DNA of 21,445 nucleotides, taken from contig SKKV01000265.1 of assembly GCA_007123575.1 (NCBI GenBank), forward strand, positions 1-21,445. Direction: 5' to 3'. The translations under genes and the position numbers were made by a program. Source of the DNA: Wenzhouxiangella sp. (GTDB taxonomy: Bacteria; Pseudomonadota; Gammaproteobacteria; Xanthomonadales; Wenzhouxiangellaceae). The notes under the pieces were generated by a model. The model ran no database searches, was not told the DNA's origin, and was given only the letters and a program-made list of their open reading frames with translations. Positions 14,680 to 21,445 of this stretch are shown here, in pieces (position 1 is the first letter of the stretch; every line of letters starts with the position of its first letter).

Positions 14680-15141
14680 CTACAGCACCATAAGAATAAT
14701 CAGGCCCAGCAGCAGAGCCAGCAGCACCGACAGCCAAACCAGGGTCCACCACGGAAAGCGTTTCTTCGGCAATTGATCCAGCTGCTCATGCAGCCAGCCG
14801 CGCAGCAGCTCGGTATTGCGGGTATTGGCCTTGTAGATGGCATCGAAGGCATCGCCGATGACCGGCAGCAAGCCGCCAAAAAACTCGATCAGCATATTGG
14901 CCACCATGCGCAGCTGCAGCCGGCGCGGTGCGGCCACAAGACGGGCCTGCTGCAACACATACAGTGACAGCACCAGGCCAATCGCATCGCCCACGACCGG
15001 CACGAGCCCGATCAACGGGCTCAACCCGAACCGAAACTGGGTAAACGGAACCCGGAAGTTGCTGTCGGTCCAGTAACTGAATCGTTCCAGACGTTTCAGC
15101 ACCTTGGACTGGAATTGGGGGTCACTCTTGCTCACGGTCAT
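14680..15141 (-). CDS. DUF4112 domain-containing protein
   Basis: A 153-residue protein with two copies of a glycine-rich pattern, R-F-G-L-S-P-L-I-G-L-V-P-V-V-G-D-A-I-G-L (37-56) and G-L-L-P-V-I-G-D-A-F-D-A-I-Y-K-A-N (90-106), the hallmark of the DUF4112 family. A clear membrane segment (about 131-152) ends the protein, and the glycine-rich parts may also enter the membrane. The function of the family is unknown. AAGG close to the ATG and GAGG about 10 bases upstream serve as ribosome site. It lies 167 bases upstream of the PH-domain gene on the same strand; the gap shows no clear gene or terminator. It is divergent from the amidohydrolase gene (51 bases). Confidence 0.85.
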   Translation of the reverse strand: MTVSKSDPQFQSKVLKRLERFSYWTDSNFRVPFTQFRFGLSPLIGLVPVVGDAIGLVLSLYVLQQARLVAAPRRLQLRMVANMLIEFFGGLLPVIGDAFDAIYKANTRNTELLRGWLHEQLDQLPKKRFPWWTLVWLSVLLALLLGLIILMVL

Positions 15142-15167
15142 GACCTTGAAGCCTCAGGGGCTAGAAT
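15140..15167 (+). promoter_or_regulatory. candidate sigma-70-like promoter for the amidohydrolase gene
   Basis: ATGACC (15140-15145) and TAGAAT (15162-15167) are 16 bases apart; the -10 matches the consensus at five of six positions and the -35 at four. The predicted transcript start is about 20 bases before the ATG at 15193. Pattern match only. Confidence 0.35.
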
Positions 15168-15192
15168 AGCGGTTCGCAGCCACAGAAATACG

Positions 15193-16965
15193 ATGCCGAT
15201 GATTCGTTTCACCTCTCTCCCCATAACCCTGCTCCTGGCCGCGCTTGCCCTGACCGCCTGCACCGAACCCGAGTCGGAGCCCGCGCCGCCGCCGGAACTT
15301 GAGCGCGCGCCAGAGCCCGCCATGGCCGCCGACCTGGTCTTCTACGGCGGCCCCATCATCACCATGGACCCGGACAATCCCGAAGTCGAGGCCGTCGCGG
15401 TGAGACACGGACGCATTTTCGCCGTTGGCGACCGTGCCCAGATCGACGACCTGATCGGCTCAGGCACCGAGCAGATCGACCTGGACGGGCGCACCCTGCT
15501 GCCCGGTTTCATCGAGGGCCATGGGCATTTCCTGGGCCTGGGCCAGGCGAAAATGATCCTGGACCTGACCGAAACCACCAGCTTCAACCAGATCGTCGAA
15601 AAGGTAGCAGCCGCTGTCGAAGACGCCGAACCGGGAAGCTGGATCAGCGGCCGCGGCTGGCACCAGGAACGTTGGGAAGCCAGCGATGGCGAGCTTTTCG
15701 ACGGCGTCCCCACCCACGCCGCCCTGAGCGAAGTCAGTCCCGACAACCCGGTCGTCCTGATCCATGCCTCGGGCCATGCCAGCTTTGCCAATGCCCGTGC
15801 CCTCAATGAAGCCGGTATCGATGCCGACACACCCGATCCGACCGGCGGCACCATCGTCCGCGATGGCGACGGCGAGCCGACCGGCTTCTTGCGCCAGGCC
15901 GCGCAGACGCCGGTGCGTCAGGCCATGACACGGGCCGAAGAAGACATGGAAGAGGACGAGCGCCAGGCCCTTTTCGATCGCCAGGTTGCGCTGGCCGGTG
16001 AAGAGGCACTAAGACATGGCATTACCTCATTCCACGATCAAGGCTCCAGCTTCCCCGAGATCGACCGGCTGCGCGCTATCGCCGAGGCCGGCGAGCTGCC
16101 AGTTCGCCTGCACGTGGCCGTGCGCGGCGAAACCAATGCCGACATGAACCGGCTGCTGCAGGATTACCGCTTGATCGGCCACGCCAATCACTTTTTGACC
16201 GTGCGCGCCATCAAACGCCAGATCGACGGCGCGCTGGGCACCCATGGTGCCTGGCTGCTGCGGCCTTATGCCGACAAGCCAGACACCTCGGGTCTGCCGC
16301 AGACCCCACCCAGAGAATTGGCTGAAACCGCCCGCCTGGCCGTTGCCCACGGCTTCCAGCTAAACACCCATGCGATTGGAGATCGCGGCAATCGCGAGGC
16401 CCTGGCAGTTTACGAGGACGTGCTCACCCAGCAGCTCGACGACGACCTGCGCTGGCGCATAGAACACGCACAGAACCTGCACCCTGACGAAGTGCCGCGC
16501 TTTGCCGAGCTGGGGGTCATCGCTTCCATGCAGGGCATCCACGCCACTTCTGACGGGCCCTGGGTGCCGCAGCGCCTGGGCGAGGAGCGCGCCAAACGCA
16601 AGGCCTATGTCTGGCGCTCGCTGCTCGATGCCGGCGCGACCATTTGCAACGGCACTGATGCGCCGGTGGAGCCGCTCTCGCCGATCGCCTCGCTGGCGGC
16701 TTCGATCACCCGGCTGATGGCGAACGGCGAGCAGTTTTTCCCGGAGCAGGCCATGACGCGAGAGGAAGCGCTTCGCTCCTATACGATTGAGTGCGCCCGG
16801 GCCGTGTTCGAAGAGGATCTGCTGGGTAGCATCAGTGCCGGCAAGCTGGCTGACCTGGTGGTGCTGTCCGACAACCCGCTGACCGTTTCGGAAGACGAAC
16901 TGCCAAACCTGAAGGTCGAGCTGACCCTGCTCGATGGCCAGATCCGCTACCGGCGCGAGCCATGA
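15193..16965 (+). CDS. amidohydrolase family (YtcJ-like) lipoprotein
   Basis: A 590-residue metal-dependent hydrolase of the amidohydrolase 3 group. The N-terminus is a lipoprotein signal: M-P-M-I-R, a hydrophobic stretch, and L-T-A-C with Cys 23, followed by a Pro/Glu-rich linker, so the enzyme is exported and lipid-anchored. The metal-binding His pair is H110/H112 in G-F-I-E-G-H-G-H. I-D-G-A-L-G-T-H-G-A-W-L, N-T-H-A-I-G-D-R, I-E-H-A-Q and N-G-T-D-A-P-V-E-P are the other YtcJ motifs. The substrate is unknown; relatives hydrolyse amide or cyclic amide bonds. An upstream frame extension to 15115 overlaps the divergent DUF4112 gene and would destroy the signal peptide. The gene overlaps the SixA-like gene by ATGA at the end. 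Confidence 0.9.
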   Translation: MPMIRFTSLPITLLLAALALTACTEPESEPAPPPELERAPEPAMAADLVFYGGPIITMDPDNPEVEAVAVRHGRIFAVGDRAQIDDLIGSGTEQIDLDGRTLLPGFIEGHGHFLGLGQAKMILDLTETTSFNQIVEKVAAAVEDAEPGSWISGRGWHQERWEASDGELFDGVPTHAALSEVSPDNPVVLIHASGHASFANARALNEAGIDADTPDPTGGTIVRDGDGEPTGFLRQAAQTPVRQAMTRAEEDMEEDERQALFDRQVALAGEEALRHGITSFHDQGSSFPEIDRLRAIAEAGELPVRLHVAVRGETNADMNRLLQDYRLIGHANHFLTVRAIKRQIDGALGTHGAWLLRPYADKPDTSGLPQTPPRELAETARLAVAHGFQLNTHAIGDRGNREALAVYEDVLTQQLDDDLRWRIEHAQNLHPDEVPRFAELGVIASMQGIHATSDGPWVPQRLGEERAKRKAYVWRSLLDAGATICNGTDAPVEPLSPIASLAASITRLMANGEQFFPEQAMTREEALRSYTIECARAVFEEDLLGSISAGKLADLVVLSDNPLTVSEDELPNLKVELTLLDGQIRYRREP

Positions 16966-17480
16966 AAACTGTCTGGCTGCTGCGCCACGCCAAGTCCAGC
17001 TGGGACCAACCGCGCCTGGCCGACCATGATCGCCCGTTGGGCGAGCGGGGCTTAAGGGATGCGCCTCGCATGGGCCGCTACCTGGCATCCCAGCAAACAG
17101 CGCCGGAATGGGTGCTGTGCTCCAGCGCCCTGCGCACTCGCCAGACCTGGGAGCTGGTTGCCGAGCAATGGCCGGCGGCGCCGGCCTGCGAGCATGACCG
17201 GGCGCTGTATATGGCTGACGAAGCAGACTTGCTGGCCCGCGTGCGCCGCCTGCCCGAGAATTTCAACTGCGTGCTGCTGATCGGCCATAACCCGGGACTG
17301 GAAGACCTTGCCGACACCCTGGTCGGTCGCGGAGCGGCTGAAGACCTGGCCCGGATGCGGAAAAAGTTCCCGACCGCGGCCCTGGCCGAAATTGCATTTG
17401 ATGCCGAGCAGTGGCGCAGTCTGGGACCCGGCCAGGGCGAACTATGCCGCTTTGTCAGGCCAAAATCGCTGCCAGAATGA
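16962..17480 (+). CDS. SixA-like histidine phosphatase family protein
   Basis: A 172-residue member of the histidine phosphatase (phosphoglycerate mutase-like) superfamily. L-L-R-H-A-K-S-S-W (6-14) carries the phosphorylated His 9, L-R-T-R-Q-T gives the conserved Arg region (about 57-62) and I-G-H-N-P-G-L-E has the second His 109. The short length and the R-H-A-K start are those of SixA, which dephosphorylates phosphohistidine on signalling or phosphotransfer proteins. No membrane segment is present. Start and stop overlap neighbours by 4 bases each (ATGA at 16962 and at 17477), so it is translated with the amidohydrolase and the alpha/beta hydrolase. The real substrate is unknown, and a small-molecule phosphatase is possible. 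Confidence 0.9.
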   Translation: MKTVWLLRHAKSSWDQPRLADHDRPLGERGLRDAPRMGRYLASQQTAPEWVLCSSALRTRQTWELVAEQWPAAPACEHDRALYMADEADLLARVRRLPENFNCVLLIGHNPGLEDLADTLVGRGAAEDLARMRKKFPTAALAEIAFDAEQWRSLGPGQGELCRFVRPKSLPE

Positions 17481-18547
17481 ACAGTACGCTGCACCGGCAT
17501 CAGGCCGGCCTGGCCAAGCGTTGGTGGCTGGCTGGCGTTGTGCTGGTCCTGGCTCTTGTCTGGCTGGCCTGGACGCTTTGGACCGAGCAGGCACCGGAAC
17601 AGGAGCGAGAGCTGCGCATTCAGGTCCAGGAACAGCTCGAAGCCTGGTTCCCCGAGGCCATGACCCTGCCTGATGATCTACTCGGCTTCATCCCGCGCTC
17701 CGAGCAGTTTGACGACAGCCAGACACCGGCGGTGATCATGCTGCACGGGCTGGACGAGCCCGGCGGCATTTTCGATGAACTGGTCGAAGCGCTGGACGCC
17801 GCCGGAATCAACGGCTGGGAGTTTCGCTACCCCAATGACCAGGCCATCGACATGAGCGCCGACCTGCTCGCCGAGCACTGGCCGAAGCTGCCCGAGGACA
17901 ATCCAGTCGTCCTGGTCGGCCACAGCATGGGCGGCCTGGTCATCCGCGACTTTGTTACCCGCCACCTGCACGGAAATGAAACTGGAGAAGACATCGAGGG
18001 CCCGACGGTCGCCGGGGTGATCATGGTCGGAACCCCCAACCAAGGCTCGGACTGGGTCCGGTTGCGCGCCTGGCTGGAACTGAGAGAGCACTTCGCCGAT
18101 ATCGCCGATGGCCGCTTCTCGCTGTTTGCCGGCCTGCGCGACGGTACCGGCGCGGCCAAGATCGACCTGCGGCCCGATTCAGCCTTTCTTGAAGACTTGA
18201 ATCAGCGCCCCTGGCCGGCAACCATTCCAACACGGATCATCGGCGGCCTGCTGACCGAACCCAGCGCCGATGCGCTGGACAGCATCGCCGCCCTGAAAGA
18301 AACGCTGAACCTGGACTTGTCCCGGGAAATCGAGCGTTGGTGGGCGGACGGCGGCGAGCAAATCGGCGACGGCGTCGTACCGGTCGAGTCGCTGGCCCTG
18401 CCAGAATCGCCCGAGCCTGACATCCTTCCGGCCTCCCATCGCGGCCTGCTGGTTACCCTGCCAATGAGTGAGGGTGCGCCCCCGGCGATCGAACCGGTGG
18501 TCGAGCAGGTCAGGCTCTGGTTGATGCCAGACGGCCAGGCTGATTGA
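17477..18547 (+). CDS. membrane-anchored alpha/beta hydrolase (lipase-like)
   Basis: A 356-residue protein with one N-terminal membrane segment (about 17-35) after a basic start, placing the catalytic domain in the periplasm. M-L-H-G-L-D (88-93) is the oxyanion region, G-H-S-M-G-G has nucleophile Ser 150, and M-V-G-T-P-N-Q-G-S is typical of PGAP1-like and lipase-type hydrolases that act on lipids. The acid and His are likely in G-D-G-V-V-P-V-E-S and S-H-R-G-L-L near the end. The start ATG overlaps the SixA-like stop (ATGA); the frame could extend to 17411 but that would run far into the upstream gene. minC follows after 56 bases. The substrate is unknown. Confidence 0.87.
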   Translation: MNSTLHRHQAGLAKRWWLAGVVLVLALVWLAWTLWTEQAPEQERELRIQVQEQLEAWFPEAMTLPDDLLGFIPRSEQFDDSQTPAVIMLHGLDEPGGIFDELVEALDAAGINGWEFRYPNDQAIDMSADLLAEHWPKLPEDNPVVLVGHSMGGLVIRDFVTRHLHGNETGEDIEGPTVAGVIMVGTPNQGSDWVRLRAWLELREHFADIADGRFSLFAGLRDGTGAAKIDLRPDSAFLEDLNQRPWPATIPTRIIGGLLTEPSADALDSIAALKETLNLDLSREIERWWADGGEQIGDGVVPVESLALPESPEPDILPASHRGLLVTLPMSEGAPPAIEPVVEQVRLWLMPDGQAD

Positions 18548-18572
18548 TCTGTCGTCCTCGTCCCGGTATCCT
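18544..18572 (+). promoter_or_regulatory. candidate sigma-70-like promoter for minC
   Basis: TTGATC (18544-18549) and TATCCT (18567-18572) are separated by exactly 17 bases and match the consensus at four of six positions each. The expected transcript start is about 25 bases before the minC ATG. The site overlaps the stop codon of the upstream hydrolase gene. Pattern match only. Confidence 0.35.
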
Positions 18573-18603
18573 GCCCTCGGCTCAAGACCACACAAAAATA
18601 GAA

Positions 18604-19293
18604 ATGCCCCCTGCTGCCGAGCTACGTTTCGTGCAATTCGGTGCCCTCGCCCTGCGCGTGCACGCACCTGATCCTGAAGAGGTTATTGCCGTTCTCAAGC
18701 AGCGGCAGCGGCAGGCCCCGGCTCTGTTGGAGCAGGCACCACTGGCCCTGGACCTGTCGCCGCTGGAAGCTGAAGAAATTGACCTCGATGCCATTCGCCG
18801 CCTGCTTTCGGCGTTGCAGGATGAAAACATTGCCGTGCTTGGCTTGATTGATGGCAGCGAACAGAAAACCGTGGCCAAACAGCTTGATCTGCCGCTGCTG
18901 GGCAGCGCCAGCGAACGGCGCAGTGCCCTTCGTTCACCCGAGAAGCGCTCAGCCAGCGATTGGGCCCCGACCCGCCTGGTTGATGGTCAGGTGCGCTCCG
19001 GCCAGCAAATCTACGCCCGGCAGGCCGATCTGGTCATTTACGGCAGCATCAGCGCAGGCGCCGAGGTCATCGCCGATGGCAGCATTCACATTTACGGCGC
19101 CTTGCGCGGTCGCGCCCTGGCCGGCGCCAGTGGCCTGGGCGAGGCCCGCATCTTCATCCAGGAGTTCCACGCCGAGCTGATTTCCGTGGCCGGTCACTAT
19201 AAAGTGCTGGAGGAGCTGCCGGAGAACCTGCGCGGTCAGGCCATCCAGGCCAGACTGGAAAACGATCAGCTCAGCATGGTCACGCTGCGATAA
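18604..19293 (+). CDS. minC: septum site-determining protein MinC
   Basis: A 229-residue inhibitor of FtsZ ring assembly, recruited to the membrane by MinD so that division happens at mid-cell. The N-terminal FtsZ-acting domain spans about 1-100 with L-R-F-V-Q-F-G-A-L-A-L-R-V, followed by a polar linker (about 100-122). The C-terminal beta-helix domain (about 123-229) has V-R-S-G-Q-Q-I-Y-A-R, the G-S-I-S-A-G-A-E-V-I-A-D-G-S-I-H-I-Y-G-A-L segment and F-H-A-E-L-I-S-V-A-G-H-Y, all diagnostic. I start at ATG 18604; the longer frame from 18544 adds a non-homologous lead. No clear ribosome site is seen. minD follows after 78 bases that hold a strong terminator-like structure. Confidence 0.95.
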   Translation: MPPAAELRFVQFGALALRVHAPDPEEVIAVLKQRQRQAPALLEQAPLALDLSPLEAEEIDLDAIRRLLSALQDENIAVLGLIDGSEQKTVAKQLDLPLLGSASERRSALRSPEKRSASDWAPTRLVDGQVRSGQQIYARQADLVIYGSISAGAEVIADGSIHIYGALRGRALAGASGLGEARIFIQEFHAELISVAGHYKVLEELPENLRGQAIQARLENDQLSMVTLR

Positions 19294-19294
19294 A

Positions 19295-19339
19295 CTAGCC
19301 CGCATCGGGCTAGACGCGACGTTGGCAGCGTCTTTTTTT
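19295..19339 (+). terminator. tandem hairpins with T-run between minC and minD
   Basis: The first hairpin has perfect 8-base arms CTAGCCCG (19295-19302) and CGGGCTAG (19306-19313) around a 3-base loop, directly after the minC stop. The second has arms AGACGC (19312-19317) and GCGTCT (19328-19333) and runs into seven Ts (19333-19339), the form of an intrinsic terminator. The two share two bases, so both cannot be fully closed at once. minD begins 32 bases after the T-run. Confidence 0.75.
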
Positions 19340-19371
19340 ACAACCACTCAAACCATCGCAGAGACAAGATC

Positions 19372-20181
19372 TTGGCAGAAATCATCGTAGTGACTTCCGG
19401 CAAGGGGGGCGTAGGCAAAACCACCACCAGCGCCAGCATTGCGACCGGCCTGGCCCAGCGCGGCAAGCGCGTGGCCGTGGTCGATTTCGATGTTGGCCTG
19501 CGCAACCTCGACCTGATCATGGGCTGCGAACGCCGGGTGGTTTATGACTTCGTCAACGTCATCCAGGGCGAATGCACGCTGAAGCAGGCCTTGATCAAGG
19601 ACAAACGACACGAAAACCTGTTCATCCTGGCCGCGTCTCAGACCCGCGACAAGGATGCACTCACCGTCGAAGGCGTGGAAAAGGTGCTCAACGAGCTCAA
19701 GAACGACTTTGATTACGTCGTCTGCGACTCACCGGCCGGCATCGAACGCGGCGCCCACCTGGCCATGTACTTCGCCGACCGCGCCATCGTTGTGGTCAAT
19801 CCCGAGGTCAGTTCGGTGCGCGACTCCGACCGGGTCCTGGGCATCATGGCAAGCAAATCCAGGCGCGCCGAGCAAGGTAGTGAAGGCATTTCCGAGCACC
19901 TGCTGGTGACCCGCTACTCGCCGAAGCGGGTGGCTGAAGGCGACATGCTCAGCATTGCCGATATCGAGGAGATCCTGGGCTTGCCCATCCTCGGCATCAT
20001 CCCGGAATCCGAGTTGGTATTGCAATCATCCAACGCCGGCGTCCCGGTCATCCTCGACGACAAGGCGCCCGCCGGCCAGGCCTACGCCGACGCCGTTGCC
20101 CGCCTGCTGGGCGAGGAGCGGCCGATGCGTTTCGTCGAGATTGAAAAACAGGGGCTGATCAAGCGCCTGTTCGGAGGTTGA
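19372..20181 (+). CDS. minD: septum site-determining protein MinD
   Basis: A 269-residue membrane-associated ATPase that oscillates between cell poles and recruits MinC. The deviant Walker A G-K-G-G-V-G-K-T-T (10-18, signature Lys 11 and Lys 16), V-V-D-F-D-V-G-L-R-N-L-D (36-47), C-D-S-P-A-G-I-E and the C-terminal amphipathic membrane-targeting helix I-E-K-Q-G-L-I-K-R-L-F-G are all present, and length matches Escherichia coli MinD. Translation begins at a TTG (19372), since A-E-I-I-V-V-T-S-G is where the family starts and no ATG or GTG is near; the ribosome site is weak. minE starts one base after the stop. Confidence 0.97.
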   Translation: MAEIIVVTSGKGGVGKTTTSASIATGLAQRGKRVAVVDFDVGLRNLDLIMGCERRVVYDFVNVIQGECTLKQALIKDKRHENLFILAASQTRDKDALTVEGVEKVLNELKNDFDYVVCDSPAGIERGAHLAMYFADRAIVVVNPEVSSVRDSDRVLGIMASKSRRAEQGSEGISEHLLVTRYSPKRVAEGDMLSIADIEEILGLPILGIIPESELVLQSSNAGVPVILDDKAPAGQAYADAVARLLGEERPMRFVEIEKQGLIKRLFGG

Positions 20182-20182
20182 T

Positions 20183-20446
20183 ATGGGATTGATGGACCTG
20201 TTCAGGAAACGCAAGCCGGCCAGCGCGGCGGTGGCCAAGGAGCGGCTGCTGATTCTGGTCGCCCAGGAGCGCGCCCAACGCGGCGGACCCGACTACCTGC
20301 CGGTGATGCAGCGCGAAATCCTGGAAGTCATCCGCAAGTACGTTCAGATCAACAACGAAGACGTCCAGGTTCGCCTCGACAAGGACGGCGACCAGGACGT
20401 GCTCGAACTCAACGTCGTCCTTCCCGAAAGCGGCACTGAGCGTTGA
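20183..20446 (+). CDS. minE: cell division topological specificity factor MinE
   Basis: An 87-residue protein that stimulates MinD ATPase activity and drives pole-to-pole oscillation. M-G-L-M-D-L-F-R-K-R-K is the membrane-binding start, A-K-E-R-L-L-I-L-V-A-Q-E-R is the MinD-contact helix/strand, and Y-L-P-V-M-Q-R-E-I-L-E-V-I-R-K-Y-V is the start of the topological specificity domain. Length is normal. GGAGG lies 5 bases before the ATG and within the end of minD, so the two are tightly coupled. No intrinsic terminator follows directly; the next 343 bases are repeats. Confidence 0.97.
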   Translation: MGLMDLFRKRKPASAAVAKERLLILVAQERAQRGGPDYLPVMQREILEVIRKYVQINNEDVQVRLDKDGDQDVLELNVVLPESGTER

Positions 20447-20514
20447 TTCTTTTGTCTCTCGCCAAGGCGCCAAGGCGCTAAGGGAAAAACAACACAAGGG
20501 CAAAACAACTTTAA

Positions 20515-20541
20515 CCACGGAAAGCACGGAAGACACGGAAA
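20515..20541 (+). repeat. period-9 tandem repeat of the type xxACGGAAr, three copies
   Basis: CCACGGAAA, GCACGGAAG and ACACGGAAA follow one another without gaps. They lie between the left outer repeat arm and the TTAA-flanked palindromic element. No protein-coding frame uses this stretch. Confidence 0.85.
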
Positions 20542-20576
20542 AGGCTTTCTGGGTTTTGCAGGGGGCGCTCCCACGT

Positions 20577-20640
20577 TTAAGGCACCTCTGAACAATTATG
20601 CTCGAACGCGCTCCGTGAATTATGGTCAGAGGTGCCTTAA
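20577..20640. mobile_element. 56-base palindromic element flanked by TTAA, MITE-like
   Basis: The element 20581-20636 has perfect 11-base terminal inverted repeats GGCACCTCTGA (20581-20591) and TCAGAGGTGCC (20626-20636) and is flanked on both sides by TTAA (20577-20580, 20637-20640). TTAA fits the YTAR target-site rule of IS5-family elements, and the ends resemble, from memory, IS5-type ends. There is no transposase, so it would be a non-autonomous miniature element. TTAA is itself palindromic, so the flanks could also be part of a 15-base hairpin stem. Confidence 0.5.
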
Positions 20641-20789
20641 GTTTTAATGGCTCTTCTCTGCGTCTTTGCGCCTTGGCGAGAGAAAATTCTTTTGGCCTTT
20701 CAATCGCTCAAGATTGCTTTCCGCGCGATGTTTTTCATGAGTTGACGGGTTTCGGTTACGATTGGACTCTAGTTCAAGTTTGTTGATAC

Positions 20790-21445
20790 ATGGGTTCAGT
20801 GAACAGTCTGAGTGTTGCGGTGATCGGGGCGGGGCCGTCGGGGTTGGCGGCGGTTCGGCAGTTGCTGGCGGTGGGTGTTGAGCCGGTGGTGTTCGAGAAG
20901 GCGGGCGATATTGGCGGTAACTGGCTGTTCGATGCCGATACCGGGCATGCCAGCGTGTACGAGAACACCCACATCATCTCCTCAAAGACCTTGTCGCAGT
21001 ACGAGGACTTTCCGATGCCGGATGACTACCCCGACTATCCCGGTCACCGGCAGCTGCTCGCCTACTTCCGCGCCTACGCCGAACATTTCGATCTGAAGCT
21101 GTGGATCCGCTTTCGCCACGAGGTGCTGTCGGCCAGCCCGGTTGACGATGATGCCTGGCAATTGAGCTGGCGCGATGATCAGGGCATGGAGCACTCGCAG
21201 CGTTTCAGCCACCTGGTAGTGTGCAACGGTCACCACTGGGACCCGCGCCTGCCGGAGTACCCGGGCAGCTTCGATGGCCCGATGGTCCACTCCGGCGATT
21301 TCCGGCGCATGGACGATAGCTGGCGCGACAAGCGCGTGCTGGTGATTGGCGCCGGCAACTCGGCTTGCGACGTGGCCGTGGAAGCCTGCCGCGTCACCCC
21401 GCATGTTTTCCTGAGCATGCGCCGGGCGCAGTGGTTCGTGCCCAA
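20790..21445 (+). CDS. flavin-containing monooxygenase, N-terminal part (3' end outside window)
   Basis: The frame is open from ATG 20790 to the window edge (218 codons), so the protein is incomplete only because the window ends. V-A-V-I-G-A-G-P-S-G-L-A-A (9-21) is the FAD-binding motif, E-K-A-G-D-I-G-G-N-W follows, F-D-G-P-M-V-H-S-G-D-F-R is the FMO-type signature segment and V-L-V-I-G-A-G-N-S-A-C-D-V-A the NADP-binding motif. Such enzymes insert one oxygen atom into N- or S-containing compounds or act as Baeyer-Villiger-type enzymes. H-S-G-D-F rather than the full H-S-x-x-Y of classical FMOs is seen. The substrate is unknown. No ribosome site is clear. It lies after the repeat region and is probably not part of the min transcript. 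Confidence 0.9.
   Translation, partial: MGSVNSLSVAVIGAGPSGLAAVRQLLAVGVEPVVFEKAGDIGGNWLFDADTGHASVYENTHIISSKTLSQYEDFPMPDDYPDYPGHRQLLAYFRAYAEHFDLKLWIRFRHEVLSASPVDDDAWQLSWRDDQGMEHSQRFSHLVVCNGHHWDPRLPEYPGSFDGPMVHSGDFRRMDDSWRDKRVLVIGAGNSACDVAVEACRVTPHVFLSMRRAQWFVP

Larger units (their letters stand above)
20455..20683. repeat. outer inverted repeat enclosing the post-minE intergenic region
   Basis: TCTCTCGCCAAGGCGC at 20455-20470 is matched perfectly by its reverse complement at 20668-20683. Similarity continues with mismatches for about 14 more bases inward. The left arm continues as three near-identical 8-base units (GCCAAGGC, GCCAAGGC, GCTAAGGG at 20461-20484). From memory, repeats of this style are scattered in many environmental bacterial genomes; their role is not known to me. 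Confidence 0.8.
20447..20789. other. 343-base intergenic region between minE and the monooxygenase gene
   Basis: No gene is supported here on either strand. It holds the outer inverted repeat, the period-9 array and the TTAA-flanked palindrome listed separately, all between 20455 and 20683. The remaining 20684-20789 is AT-richer than the coding regions and likely carries the monooxygenase promoter; a TTGACG at 20742-20747 is present but I see no convincing -10 at the right distance. Confidence 0.7.

Noticed and set aside
20455..20683. CRISPR array
   Set aside because: Repeats are contiguous or inverted, with no regular unique spacers and no cas genes in the window.

Overview
The window is a stretch of chromosome from a GC-rich Gram-negative bacterium, most likely a gammaproteobacterium. 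Evidence for this is the minC-minD-minE division locus, SirB-, ElaA-, DUF6502- and SixA-type proteins, two predicted lipoproteins with classic lipoboxes, and dense two-strand gene packing. The gene mix would fit the Xanthomonadales/Chromatiales grade, but I cannot fix the genus. I see no rRNA, tRNA, CRISPR array, prophage or intact insertion sequence. About 27 protein genes fill nearly all of the window; two are cut by its edges.

Layout. 1-2228 (+): tail of a gene with a CBS-like end, a class PPK2 polyphosphate kinase and an alpha/beta hydrolase. 2198-4090 (-): a long acetyl-CoA hydrolase/transferase family protein. 4150-5692 (+): a PLP- and metal-dependent D-amino-acid enzyme (D-threonine aldolase/D-serine dehydratase type) and a SirB membrane protein. 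5711-7523 (-): a DUF6502 protein and a short-chain dehydrogenase. 7598-8929 (+): a LEA type 2 lipoprotein and a NodB-type deacetylase. 8936-9451 (-): an unrecognised cysteine-containing protein. 9527-10506 (+): MAPEG and YkvA/DUF1232 proteins. 10503-11003 (-): an ElaA-type acetyltransferase. 11021-13693 (+): an unknown protein, a minimal SET-domain methyltransferase, a DUF4190 membrane protein and a sirtuin. 13634-15141 (-): a bacterial PH-domain membrane protein and a DUF4112 protein. 15193-20446 (+): a lipoprotein amidohydrolase, a SixA-like phosphatase and a membrane-anchored alpha/beta hydrolase linked by 4-base start/stop overlaps, then minC, minD and minE. 20790 to the end (+): the N-terminal part of a flavin-containing monooxygenase.

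How genes work together. The clearest functional unit is minCDE, which places the division septum; here an intrinsic terminator sits between minC and minD. A second possible unit is 10503-13693, where an N-acetyltransferase, a lysine-methyltransferase-like SET protein and an NAD-dependent deacylase adjoin an unknown protein and a small membrane protein. A protein-lysine modification theme is inference, not shown. The 343-base gap after minE holds nested repeats: a 16-base outer inverted repeat, a period-9 array, and a 56-base palindromic element flanked by TTAA that looks like a miniature transposable element. I found no strong evidence for a wholly new system; the SET/sirtuin neighbourhood and the interrupted min operon are the best candidates for a second look.
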